Part shown: positions 53,490-62,952 of the stretch, piece after piece
Position numbering within the stretch: the first letter of the stretch is position 1
How the letters are laid out: the number at the start of each line of letters is the position of its first letter
The notes under the pieces: model-generated
What the model was told of the DNA's origin: nothing
Databases searched by the model: none
The model's input: the letters and a program-made list of their open reading frames with translations, nothing else
Assembly (NCBI GenBank): GCA_013407085.1
Contig: JACCGJ010013241.1
Coordinates: 1-64,000, forward strand
Reading direction: 5' to 3'
Origin: Atriophallophorus winterbourni
Taxonomy: Eukaryota; Platyhelminthes; Trematoda; Plagiorchiida; Microphallidae
DNA length: 64,000 nt
Translations under genes and position numbers: made by a program

Positions 53490-55320
53490 GTTGATGCACT
53501 CTTTCCATTAATGCCGGTTCATTGCCATTGTTGCCAATGTGTCGAGCCATACACTCTCACCTTCTCTTGCACCCCATCCAGGCAAGAGCGCTCGTCCAGC
53601 CCTGGCTAAACCAGAAGTGAGCTTTTTCAAGCCACTCTTCCATGTTAGTGGCTGACCACCAGCCATTTTTCTCCTGTCTGTACCAGCTGACGCATAAAGC
53701 GCTCGGCGTGGTAACCGTTTGGGTTTCATGCACAGGAGGTGCCCCAACCAGCGGAGACGACGTCAGTTAATGGCTGTCTGAAGGCTAGTGCCGTTGCTTC
53801 CTAAGACCTGACCTCAGAGTTGCAAACGTGGTGTTGCGGCCGTACGTGAGCAATCGTTCGCAAACAACGTTGGTCGAAAACCTCAAGCCTCCTAACATCT
53901 TCTAAGCGAACTGTCTAACATTCACTCCCGTATAGCAATACTGTCCTTACCGAGGTGGAGTATATGCTTCCTTTAATACCCAAGCTTAAATCATGTCTCT
54001 TCCAGAGGCACTTAAGTTTAGTGAATGCCAGTGTGGCCTTAGCCATTCTGGACGTGATTTCCTTCTCTATCCGAGCCCCAGCAACCACCAGACTTCCTTA
54101 CTTTACTTTTTACTTTTGTGCGGCTATCTCCTCCTCCTGGAGGGTGAGTCGGCTTCATTGACGTCACGGATTGCAGCCACCTACGCTCGGCGGTTAGAAG
54201 CGAGATCCGCGCAGATTGTAAGCCAGGTCCGGTCCCACGTGCGCCATCCGTAAACCGATCGTAGACCAAGCAGCTCTACGTCCGATCTCACGGTGGCAAG
54301 CCAAGTCTTCCCTTGTCCTCCGCTACGACAACGCCATTCTGCGCAGGGTGTCGGCGATAGTGTCATCCTGAATAGTTCAGCGTCCAAGCGTCTCAGGATG
54401 TGGCCAAACCATCTTAGTCGGTGTTGTCGCAATACCGAACTCAGGCGAGGGATATCAAAACAACGGTGGCGAACCTCGTCATTCGTTACTCGCTCATCCC
54501 ATCGAACATTGAGGATGCGTCGGAGACACCAGTGATCGAAAACCTCTAGTTTCCGCATATCCTCCACCCGCATAGGCCACGTCTCGCATCCATAAGTGAG
54601 AACTGGGCGAATCGCCGCTCTTTAAACGCGCAGCTTTGTACGTCGGCTGATTTTTCTACGGCTAAATAGAACCCAATGTAGTCGTGAAAACGCCGTGTGC
54701 GCAGCTTGTACACAGGTCGGTATCTCATCCCTGGCTTGGCCCGATGGTAGCACGGACGAACCAAGGTAACGAATAGTGTTCACCATCTCCAAGTTCTCGC
54801 CATCAATCTTGAGAGGCAAATGAGGTCCAGCGGCGGTGGTAAAATCCTTCGTTTTGCGCGTGTTGATTCGTAGCCCCAGCATAGAAGCAAATGAGCGGAG
54901 GCGTTCCAGGGTAGTCTGAAGCGTTCCAGGATCATCCATCAAGATTACGATGTCGTCGGCATACTTCAAATCGGCAATCGAGACCCTCGGACTCAGCATC
55001 ACACCGGCGTAATCTGAAAGCGCCTGCTTTATTGTCCAATCGATCGCGGAGTTGAATAGCACAGGGGACAAAGGGCACCCTTGCCGAACGCCAGTCCTGA
55101 TGGGGAACGCCGATGACACCATTCCATATGCGCGTACGCGGCTCTGTGTCAATAAATAGTACGCTTGCATCATGCGCACAAGTTTCTCCAGCATACTATC
55201 TGCCAGCATCACACTCCACAGCGAATCTCGGTCGACGGAGTCGAAGGCAAAGTCGATGAAACAAGCTGTTGTTGCCTGCTTTTCACTTGTTAGGCAGTCC
55301 AATCTACAATCCATTAGCAA
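53490..55320 (-). mobile_element. RTE-like LINE, RT core to C-terminus
   Basis: From 55320 down: FIDFAFDSVDRDSLW, TGVRQGCPLSPVLFNSAIDW, IADLKYADDIVILMDDP (intact YADD box), INTRKTKDFTTAAGPHLPL, IRYLGSSVLPSGQARDEI, then (54573-54181) LEVFDHWCLRRILNVRWDER, HRLRWFGHILRRLDAELFRM and (53747-53508) KMAGGQPLTWKSGLKKLTSG, LLPGWGAREGE. At least one frame break near 54600. It starts directly next to the truncated end of the LINE at 55325-56620, so one element has inserted into, or recombined with, the other. Confidence 0.88.
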
Positions 55321-55324
55321 CTAG

Positions 55325-56620
55325 AGCTGTTCTTGTGAGTGACCAATAATGGCTGTATCGTCGGCAAATTGCGGATCATGGATTAGCACATCCCATACCT
55401 TGGTTTGTGCATTCAACAGCTTGAAAAGCTTGCCATCACTTCGCGTGCGTAGATAAATATCTGTTTTCGTTCTAAAAGCGTATTTCAGGAGCAGAGCAAG
55501 GAAAATGCCGAACAGCTTGGGAGAAAAAATACATCTTTGTTTGACGTCTTTGCGAATTTCAAAGTCTTCTGAACTACATCCATTAACATGTACTGAGCCC
55601 TTTATGACAGTGCAGTATTGGATGGCAGCCTATAAGATCAAGCATTTTGAAAAGACCCTTTCTGCTGAAGTAGTCGAACGCCTTCGTTAGATTAATAACG
55701 GCGTACGCCGTTTCCGACACTTTTCTTGAGGTTGTCTTAGAGAGAAGATCATGTCATTGGTTGATCTTCCCCACGAAAACCAGTCTCTAAGCCGTCGATT
55801 TCCGTATTAAGCTCACCAAGAATAGCGAAAAGAGAATTGCTTTATCCGTCTTTTGAGTTTTGTCGATAATCGGGTTGCCGGATACTTACTTAATGGGATC
55901 CGTTTCAAGTTTGTTGGGACAAATGGTTCTCTTTATCCCATCATTACCACTATCCGCAGCTTTTTAGATACCGAGGCTAATTTCGGTTCAATAGTCATTT
56001 GCACATCGCCCGGCAGTTTACTGGACCTTATTTCCAGCTGTTCTTAGAAGTCGTATGTTTTCATCTGTTGACGTTCGTTTGCAATTCAAGATCGCTAACC
56101 GTTTCTTGTCCAAGACGGTGGTTATCACAGAAGCTTTGACTTTGAGCCAGTCGCTCATCCAAGCTTTCTTGAGACCATAAGTGTAAAGAGAGACGGCATA
56201 TGCAGCTATTTTGCCATTCTCAGTTTTCAGAAGCTGATTCTGGTGGAGTTTTGTTGAGCTCGGTTGTGAAGGTTTGTTCAAATCGCACAGCATGCTTAGG
56301 TTCACACGTAAGAGTCTATCCTTAGGTAGCAGCCAATTCCGCGCGGTGAAATCTTGGATGGTAAAACTTCAGTTTTGCACAAACCAGTTAATGGTCAGTG
56401 TCGCAGTTTGCGCTTTGATATTATCTTGTAAGGAGTATCCTTTTCACATTAGCGTGGTTAACGACGATAAGATCAAGTTGATGGAATTGCTTCGACCGAG
56501 GATATTTCCAACGTTATGTTGCGGTTTCGTTTGAAAGAAAGTATTAGTGACACAAAGACGAAAATATGTTCATAGTTTCAAAAGGCGTTATCCATTTTCG
56601 TTGGTTCTACCTACTCCGTG
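55325..56620 (-). mobile_element. Zinc-finger LINE family copy, endonuclease end to RT FADD box
   Basis: Degenerate. From 56610 down: endonuclease/linker pieces similar to 46150-45420 (KAWMSDWLKVKASVITTVLD, STDENIRLLRTAGNKVQ), RT pieces near 55750-55620, then 55570-55325: KQRCIFSPKLFGIFLALLLK, SDGKLFKLLNAQTKVWDVLI, PQFADDTAIIGHSQEQL. The FADD box is the part deleted in the 44640 copy. It stops abruptly at the boundary with the RTE-like LINE. Confidence 0.82.
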
Positions 56621-56624
56621 CACT

Positions 56625-56850
56625 GATGTGCAATGGTACAGTGCACAAATAGCACCGTGCTAAATATATTTGCCACCGCTAGTGAACTGCATGTGGAAAC
56701 ATGCTGAAGTCTCACTGCCATTTGTATTTCTAATTTAATATCTCATACCTGTCTAGGCCTGGGCAACCTGACAGTTTCTTTGCCTACGTGCAGTCTCTGA
56801 TTGTGAGGCACTTTGCATGGATGCGGGCATGTGATTTTATACATATGTAT
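56625..56850 (+). repeat. CR1-tail repeat copy
   Basis: Starts near GTGCAATGGTACAGTGCAC and includes AGCACCGTGCTAAATATATT, GTCTAGGCCTGGGCAACCTG and CGTGCAGTCTCTGATTGTGA. Confidence 0.8.
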
Positions 56851-56979
56851 ACTTACTCCGAACTTTCCGAAACAATTTGGCTAAGACTCGTAATTGACAC
56901 CAACTTTTGCACTGAAATAACCTAATTGTACTATACAGTTTTTCAGTTGCACACTTTTTAAAGACTGTTGTGAGACCAT

Positions 56980-57155
56980 GATACACGGTTGTGCAATCAT
57001 GCAGCACTTTTTTACTGTGCAGCTAACCGTGCTAAATTGATTCTCCACTGGTACTGAGCTGCATGTGGAAACACGCTGGAGTCTCACTACCATTTTGTTT
57101 TAAGTTTAATTTTTTTATCTGCACAGGCCTGGGCAACCTGAAAGTATCTTATCAC
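56980..57155 (+). repeat. CR1-tail repeat copy, tail missing
   Basis: ACACGGTTGTGCAATCATGC, CGTGCTAAATTGATTCTCCA, GGAGTCTCACTACCATTTTG, AGGCCTGGGCAACCTGAAAG; stops before the terminal part. An (AT)n run follows at 57185-57202. Confidence 0.78.
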
Positions 57156-57291
57156 TGTTATCAGTTGTTTGTTTGATCATTCAAATATATATATATATAT
57201 ATAATTTTTGCTTTGCTATTTATTCGTGCATTTTAATAATTTCATTGAGTTGATGCACGTTTGAAATATTGTGTTCCGTAACCCATTGCAG

Positions 57292-57411
57292 GATATTTCC
57301 GAAGATTATGAGGCGCTTCCAGCTTCCAGTACTGTGCGCGATCATGTGGTTGCGGGCGCTTGTGCCGGAATAATGGAACATGCCATAATGTATCCTGTCG
57401 ATTGTGTGAAG
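57292..57411 (+). CDS. Mitoferrin exon (first recognisable), TM1 and first signature
   Basis: Acceptor CCCATTGCAG. Encodes [40 protein letters not shown]; donor AAG|GTACAT. Reading straight upstream gives FRNPLQ but no ATG. Confidence 0.92.
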
Positions 57412-60400
57412 GTACATGCACTTGCTTCAACTCATCTTCTTAGACTAGAATGCAATGCTTACAATCCACTCCTTATGAACGTTATTCTAACACTATCAAT
57501 GGACTTATCCAACTAATCCGCACAGAAGGTTTAAAGGGCTCATTACGAGGAATCGGCGCTATGGTGGGTGGTGCGGGGCCGGCTCACGCTGCGTATTTTG
57601 CCTGTTACGAACATATGAAATCCACTTTTGAACGTCTTCATGTACAGTCCCATGCAGCTCCAATGCTCAGCGGGGCTTGTGCCACCATTTTACACGACGC
57701 TGTGATGACTCCTGCTGATGGTATGGCTGAAACTTGTTGTTACATGAATATTATTTACATTTATACGTTTAATTGTTACGAATAACTTATGCAATTAACT
57801 AATTGAGAATGCATTCTTTTCATTACCAATCCTAACACCGTTGTGTTGTTTACAACGAATAACGGACTTTAAGCTCTTTTATCTCATATTAACTTTATTT
57901 TCTTTCTAGGTTCCAATCAATAAACTATTTTCTAGCTCAATCACTGTGCTTGAATGGGCGCATTGGTGCGGTTTTCAGGCTTAATCACTTAATTGCACAA
58001 ACGAATTAATTTTGTACGGCTGTCGATGTCGTTGATTTACTAGCGCAGCTGAACGCGAGAATCTGACCTGGTGCACTGCCTCTATACGGTGCTGATACAG
58101 CCGTATTGAATCTGTTGCTAATCGCACACGCACCTCTGCCCAGATCCGGTCGTTCAGACAATATCTCAGCTGGGTGGCACTTCGCTTGATTTTAGATCTT
58201 GCTTTGATACATGCGCGCTTCACTGCTACGTGATTATTCGTCTTGCTCCGTAAATCTACCAAGTTGATAACTTAATCTTGATTAATATTCTTTTCCTTGA
58301 ATCGCTATCTTTTCATCGTGATATGAATCTTCTAGGACACTGTGTTCAGATCAACTGAGTTCAGAACAATGTTTCCACCGACTTGTCCTGGGGAAATTTA
58401 TAAATGGGTTTTAATTTTAACGGGTTGCCCTGTTGCTACAAGAGATTTGTTAACTCGCAGTTTTTGTCGACGAGCTTTCACATATACTAAAATGAAGCCA
58501 CAGTACAAAACGAAACAAAAGTTTATACTGCTGGTTGGTCACAATTTTTGTCTATTAACTGATTTCGTATACGGCCGGAAAATTTTCGCCATCTTGCTCT
58601 TGTCACTGGTTTTTATTATCATATTAATCCTCATTGATAGATCACACCATTTTCATTTAATTATAGCCATCAAACAACGCTTGCAAATCTACAATAGTCC
58701 CTACCACAGTTCGTTAGATTGCCTCTATCGGGTCTGGCAGTCTGAGGGAGTTCGAGTTCTGTATCGCGCCTATTTCACTCAGCTCACAATGAACATTCCA
58801 TATCAGTCACTTCATTTCGCCTGCTACGAATCTGTGCAAAATTTCTTAAATCCATCTCGAAACTACCTACCTTGGACGCATGTGGTATCCGGTGCCGTAG
58901 CCGGGGGTATCGCTGCAGCGGCAACAAACCCCTTAGACGTGTGTAAAACTATGCTAAACACTCAGGTATGCTTGTAGATTTATCATCTAATAGTGGTATT
59001 TCTGTTATGTATTTCTAAAATATTCTGCACCATTTTGTTTTATTTATTCCTGTACACGTCCCATAGTAGTACGATGATCCGATGAGTCATTGGCTGCATG
59101 AATTGCATTCAACGGAGGGATTAACTCCAACATTATTAACATGAGTGTCGATCTTTGACTCGATTAAATGCTTTTACATCAAAACATTCTCATTTTGCAA
59201 GGAAATTTGTGTGCAATCGGTTAGACCAGTTTTCGGGTAACGTTTCATTTCTGACACAGAAGCTTCGTCTGTGTGGAATTTACCACCGAGCAGCCTACAG
59301 TAAACCCAGTGAGGAGTCAGTCACGTAGGCATAACGAGGATCACTGGTCGATTTTCCTCATTCGATTGTGTATTCTAAAACAATCTATTAGAAGTGAACA
59401 CGGTAAACGTCAGTCGACACTGGTTCACATCTGTAAAAGTGTAGAACTAATTGGGTAAAGTTTATACAATGTCTTGAAAAAACAAAAATCTCCTTCAGGG
59501 TACGACCCTTATCAAGCGCTACGAGTAGCCTATACAGAATCCATTGTACGAGTTGCCTTGGTGTTTACATAGGACAGACTTCTAGAGAACTTCACATCAG
59601 AATCGAGAAGCACCGAAAGCGTGTAAACAGCAGCCCCGAGATGCGAGGGAATATCAGTGCCTTATTCGTCATTCAGCATTGGCAGAACATGTATTAGATT
59701 TAGACGATGTCGGAGTGTTAAAACGCGGTATTAAACTATGGCGAGCGATTACAGGCTGAAGTGGTCGACATTGCTATGACTAGTCGATAGGGTGCGTACG
59801 GCAGAGATTTGAATTTGAAAAAATGTAGTTGAATAGTTTTTTTTCTCAAAACATTTTTTTTAACCTCAATTACTGTTTCAAGCGCATGCGGATCCTGATC
59901 TTACTGTCCCTACCTGATGAGTGCAAACAGCACGAAACCGGTCGTGGGGTGTTTTGTGACGGAAAAGCATGCAAATGTATATTTTGTCTCAATTACATTA
60001 GTTCTGCGATTTTACAGATGTGGGCCACAGTATCATCCGACCACTGATCCTGGTCACACCCACGTGACTTGACCCCTCTCTAGGTTTACTATAGGCTGCT
60101 CAGCGGTAAGTTCAAAACAGAGGTGGCGATTAGAATGCTATTTTGTCATTGTGGTGCTCACACCCCCATCATATACATGCTTCGACCGGTTTGTGGCTTT
60201 TGCCGTCATCAAGTGGAGACAGCCAGATCAGGTTCAGTGTGTCTTGAAACTATGGTAAACAAAGTTATACTTGTATGACACTGTTGAATTGGGTGCTTAC
60301 CCAATATGTTCAACTACAGAATCAGAAAGTGATTCCTGTACAAGCGTTCGAGGCGCTTATAAACGATCAATATATTGTGCTGTTCACAATCCCCTCATTT

Positions 60401-62074
60401 ACACACCACAATTCATGACTATCACACTTGATATGACGAAGCTTCTGTAATGAAACCTGTAATGTATCAATTATGTAGACAAGCATTAAAGGGCATCTGC
60501 ACTTTTGATGCTTACAGCAAAATTTCCACTGAACACGATTTGTTATCCATTTTTTTTTTTTTTTTTTTATTTTTTTGTATCCTGTTTGAAGTCGGATCGT
60601 GCGGCTCGGCTACCAGGGAGACAGGCCACACAAACTACTGGCGAGTTTAGTTGTCTAGGCATTGATCCGCTTGAGCCAACTCATAAAATGGCCAACTTTA
60701 GAACATGGCATCTCTGAGTTAATAGTGCGTTTGCGCGACGAACAAAACAAGTACGCAATACGTGATATAACTGGCGACGCCTATGCATATTCACTTAACT
60801 TATCTACGTAGCTACCAACGGATTATCTTACGGATGGTTGCGTCACGTATACGATGGTGCCAACTACAGCGATGCTGCCATTATGGAAATCATATTAATT
60901 CTTCGTTTTTCAATGTCTACGTTTCACATCCAAGCAACAAGACCGCACGACTTGTTGCCTTATAACAAAACTTTGCACTTTGAAGATGCAAAGCGCATTC
61001 TTAACAATGATCAAATACTGAAACATCGATCAAAATCATCTTGAGCATTCGTAGAAGCACTGAAGTGAACTACGTCATCGCATGGTGTAAATAAAACGCT
61101 TTCTATCATGATCTATTTGAACGCGTGATAAATGTACATTATATCCCTGCATTATAGCATCTAACAAAAATGCACAAGATATTATCCACAATATTGCGCA
61201 TATAACTATTGTAAAACAGGATACCAAAGTCATTACGGCAACACGATGTATGTATAAGAAGCTGGAATGGACGCGACACGTTATAGCTGCAAGTGTTGAT
61301 CATTCTTGTTAAACAAATTTACATGATCATTACGAAATGAAACAGCCGGCTGACTAGTCCACGACGTCGCGGATGAAGAAGCTCGCGGTAAAGCTATACA
61401 CTGGGACGTATTCGTTTGCATGGTTAGGGTCCAAAAGATCTGCATACTAATTCCTTAGAAACCTTATGCGAAATGGCTGCAAACCGAAATCAGTGGCGCT
61501 AATGTAGTTTATTCGCATACAGTGAAACTGCAAAAACAAGCTGCTTTTCACACTCGCATATTTCACTTACTTTCATTTTACACGTTTGCTTATCCGCCTT
61601 TGCTGTTTCATGTTGCTTGGCGATTTGTCTGACTCCAAATCTGTGCTTGGTCATGATGATGTAATCATGACCCTTAGGTCGGTGCAACTTATTTTAATCA
61701 ATATGTTTATCCATCCGATATTTCAGGAACGATATATGTGGTCGTCTGTTAAAACCCAAATGGCGACGAACACCGTGGAACATGAGTCTCGAGGTCTAAT
61801 CCAAATAGCCAAGCTCATATTCTCTCTCGAAGGATTCCGTGGTTTTCTCCGCGGAATTGGAGCCCGTGTACTCACAGCTGTCCCCGGGACCGCAATCTCC
61901 TGGTCTGTGTATGAATACTTTAAATCAAGATTAAAGTGTGCATCACCGAACGAATGCGAAACCAGCGGTACTTCCCATGCCGACAAACCACGTGATGTTC
62001 GTAGTAGACTTTTCTCAACTCCGAACGAAGTAGCTTGTGCCGGTCCCGGTAGCACTGTGCCCAGGGAGGGATGA
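57292..62074 (+). CDS. Mitoferrin, mitochondrial iron carrier (SLC25A28/37 type), N-terminus not found
   Basis: Inner-membrane carrier that brings iron into the mitochondrial matrix for haem and Fe-S cluster synthesis. Exons 57292-57411, 57444-57720, 58667-58965 and 61727-62074 join in phase (0, 1, 0) and give about 347 aa with all three carrier repeats. Signature boxes are YPVDCVKTRMQ, TPADAIKQRLQ and [13 protein letters not shown]. Mitoferrin-specific stretches are [10 protein letters not shown] (human EDYEGLPTSA), [40 protein letters not shown] and [11 protein letters not shown]. The initiator ATG and any N-terminal extension must lie in an upstream exon I could not identify. Intron 1 is only 32 nt; intron 3 (2.8 kb) hosts Penelope and LINE debris. 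Confidence 0.94.
57444..57720 (+). CDS. Mitoferrin exon: TM2-TM3
   Basis: After a 32-nt intron, starts [20 protein letters not shown], then [57 protein letters not shown]. Donor GATG|GTATGG, phase 1. Confidence 0.95.
57721..58666. other. Mitoferrin intron 2
   Basis: No recognised repeat. A minus-strand 93-codon open stretch (58262-57981) has no family I recognise. Confidence 0.6.
58667..58965 (+). CDS. Mitoferrin exon: TM4-TM5
   Basis: Acceptor TTAATTATAG; encodes [73 protein letters not shown] and VCKTMLNTQ; donor CAG|GTATGC. Confidence 0.95.
59500..59795 (+). mobile_element. Penelope-like element GIY-YIG endonuclease remnant
   Basis: Encodes [20 protein letters not shown] then [10 protein letters not shown], clearly homologous to the remnant at 35270-35600, followed out of frame by a [15 protein letters not shown] and LKRGIK-like portion. 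Truncated at the 5' side; no RT. The hammerhead at 59908 lies about 110 bp downstream in the same orientation. Confidence 0.8.
59908..59949 (+). ncRNA. Complete type I hammerhead ribozyme fold
   Basis: Stem I strand CCCTAC (59908-59913), core CTGATGA (59914-59920), stem II GTGC-AAACA-GCAC (59921-59933), GAA of the core plus A15.1 (59934-59937), a tiny palindromic stem III ACCGGT (59937-59942), C17 at 59943 and returning stem I strand GTGGGG (59944-59949), which pairs with CCCTAC over all six positions (one G-U). Cleavage would fall after 59943. Minimal stem III is typical of hammerheads in Penelope-like elements, which act best as dimers. All invariant core bases are present. Confidence 0.82.
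60182..60225 (-). ncRNA. Hammerhead-like motif, altered core
   Basis: Minus strand: CTGTCTCCAC, TTGATGA, stem II GGC-AAAA-GCC, ACAAACCGGTC. It keeps the ACCGGTC stem III/cleavage block but has T for C3 and CAAA for GAAA. Confidence 0.55.
61340..61660 (+). mobile_element. RTE-like LINE 3' end, degraded
   Basis: [24 protein letters not shown] degenerate coding, then the family's 3' UTR (TAGAAACCTTATGCGAAATG, GTGAAACTGCAAAAACAAGC) ending CTGACTCCAAATCTGTGCTT and CATGATGATG at 61652-61661. It ends about 65 bp before the mitoferrin exon at 61727. Confidence 0.7.
61727..62074 (+). CDS. Mitoferrin terminal exon: TM6 and tail
   Basis: Acceptor GATATTTCAG, phase 0. Encodes [20 protein letters not shown] then [15 protein letters not shown] (human [31 protein letters not shown]), with a 40-residue hydrophilic tail, TGA at 62072-62074. 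Confidence 0.95.
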   Translation, partial: ERYMWSSVKTQMATNTVEHESRGLIQIAKLIFSLEGFRGFLRGIGARVLTAVPGTAISWSVYEYFKSRLKCASPNECETSGTSHADKPRDVRSRLFSTPNEVACAGPGSTVPREG

Positions 62075-62768
62075 GAACACATTCCCGACGCTGATAACAG
62101 GCTGCTCTCTCCTTAGAGTCACGTCTTTCGAAAATCACAAGCACGCTATTCCATTCCTGTTTGCTGATAGACACAATCTAGTGTAATTTTCCTGTATCTG
62201 TACATACCCGCTAGCTGATACGTTGCTGTGCCAGAGATTTCCTTGTGGCAACTAAGTGTACTTATTTTGCGAATCTATTGAAGGTTTTGATGATTTTTTA
62301 CGATGTTTTTGATACAACATTCGGGTTGGATTGCCGTTGTAAAAGCATGTTTTAGCACCACGAACCAGCACAAGTTACGATTTTACCATGATTTGTGGAT
62401 CTGTCTACGTTAGCCTTCCCACATTAGTCAGAGAAATAAGTTTACACTTGCGTAAGTCATTACATATATGCAAATGAATGTTTTTTGTTCTGTGATAGAA
62501 TGGCAGTGATCATTGGATGCACCATGAGGTTCGCCTACTTCTAGCTCTATACTCGACAAAGTCGGTTACGCGACACCATTGATGTTGAAGAATATTCTTT
62601 ATTCCATATTACCAGTTTATTTAAATAAAAACAAACAACGACAAACAGTAGCGAACGTAGCATCCCACCATGTGTGTTCATTTGAAGAAAAAGCTGAAAA
62701 ACGAATTACTCTTGTGAGTTGCAAATAGTGGACAAGTTGGAAAAGTATCAAACTGGGCTGTTCTTACC
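62075..62768. other. Mitoferrin 3' flank
   Basis: An AATAAA at 62624-62629 is the first after the stop and a fair poly(A) signal, giving a 3' UTR of about 570 nt. No other feature. Confidence 0.5.
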
Positions 62769-62859
62769 TGTACGGGTAGCCATGATACTTTCTTCGGAAA
62801 ATGGACAAAACAAGGCTGAAGGCTAACGAGAACAATGCAACGCCTCCGAATAAGCATAC
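62769..62859 (-). CDS. Candidate exon of an unidentified membrane protein
   Basis: Acceptor CTATTTAATTTCAG and donor TACAG|GTAAGA bound an open stretch CLFGGVALFSLAFSLVLSIF followed by RRKYHGYPYR, i.e. a transmembrane segment with a basic cytosolic end. No other exon of this gene could be recognised, so the prediction rests on the splice signals and hydropathy only. Confidence 0.4.
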
Positions 62860-62952
62860 TGAAATTAAATAGATATCAACATGGAGGGTTGGTTGTATTG
62901 TGAAACGTGTTAAATAGCAATCTGAAAGTTTACCGTCTAGCCGGGATTTCAT

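Larger units (their letters stand above)
58966..61726. other. Mitoferrin intron 3 with Penelope and LINE fragments
   Basis: Contains a reversed CTGACGA-type motif (59241-59272), the GIY-YIG remnant and complete hammerhead (59500-59950), an altered hammerhead core (60182-60225, -), a poly-T run at about 60550-60568 and an RTE tail (61340-61660). 60600-61330 is unassigned. Confidence 0.7.

Noticed and set aside
57981..58262. 93-codon minus-strand ORF in mitoferrin intron 2
   Set aside because: No family recognised and no splice signals that frame it as an exon.
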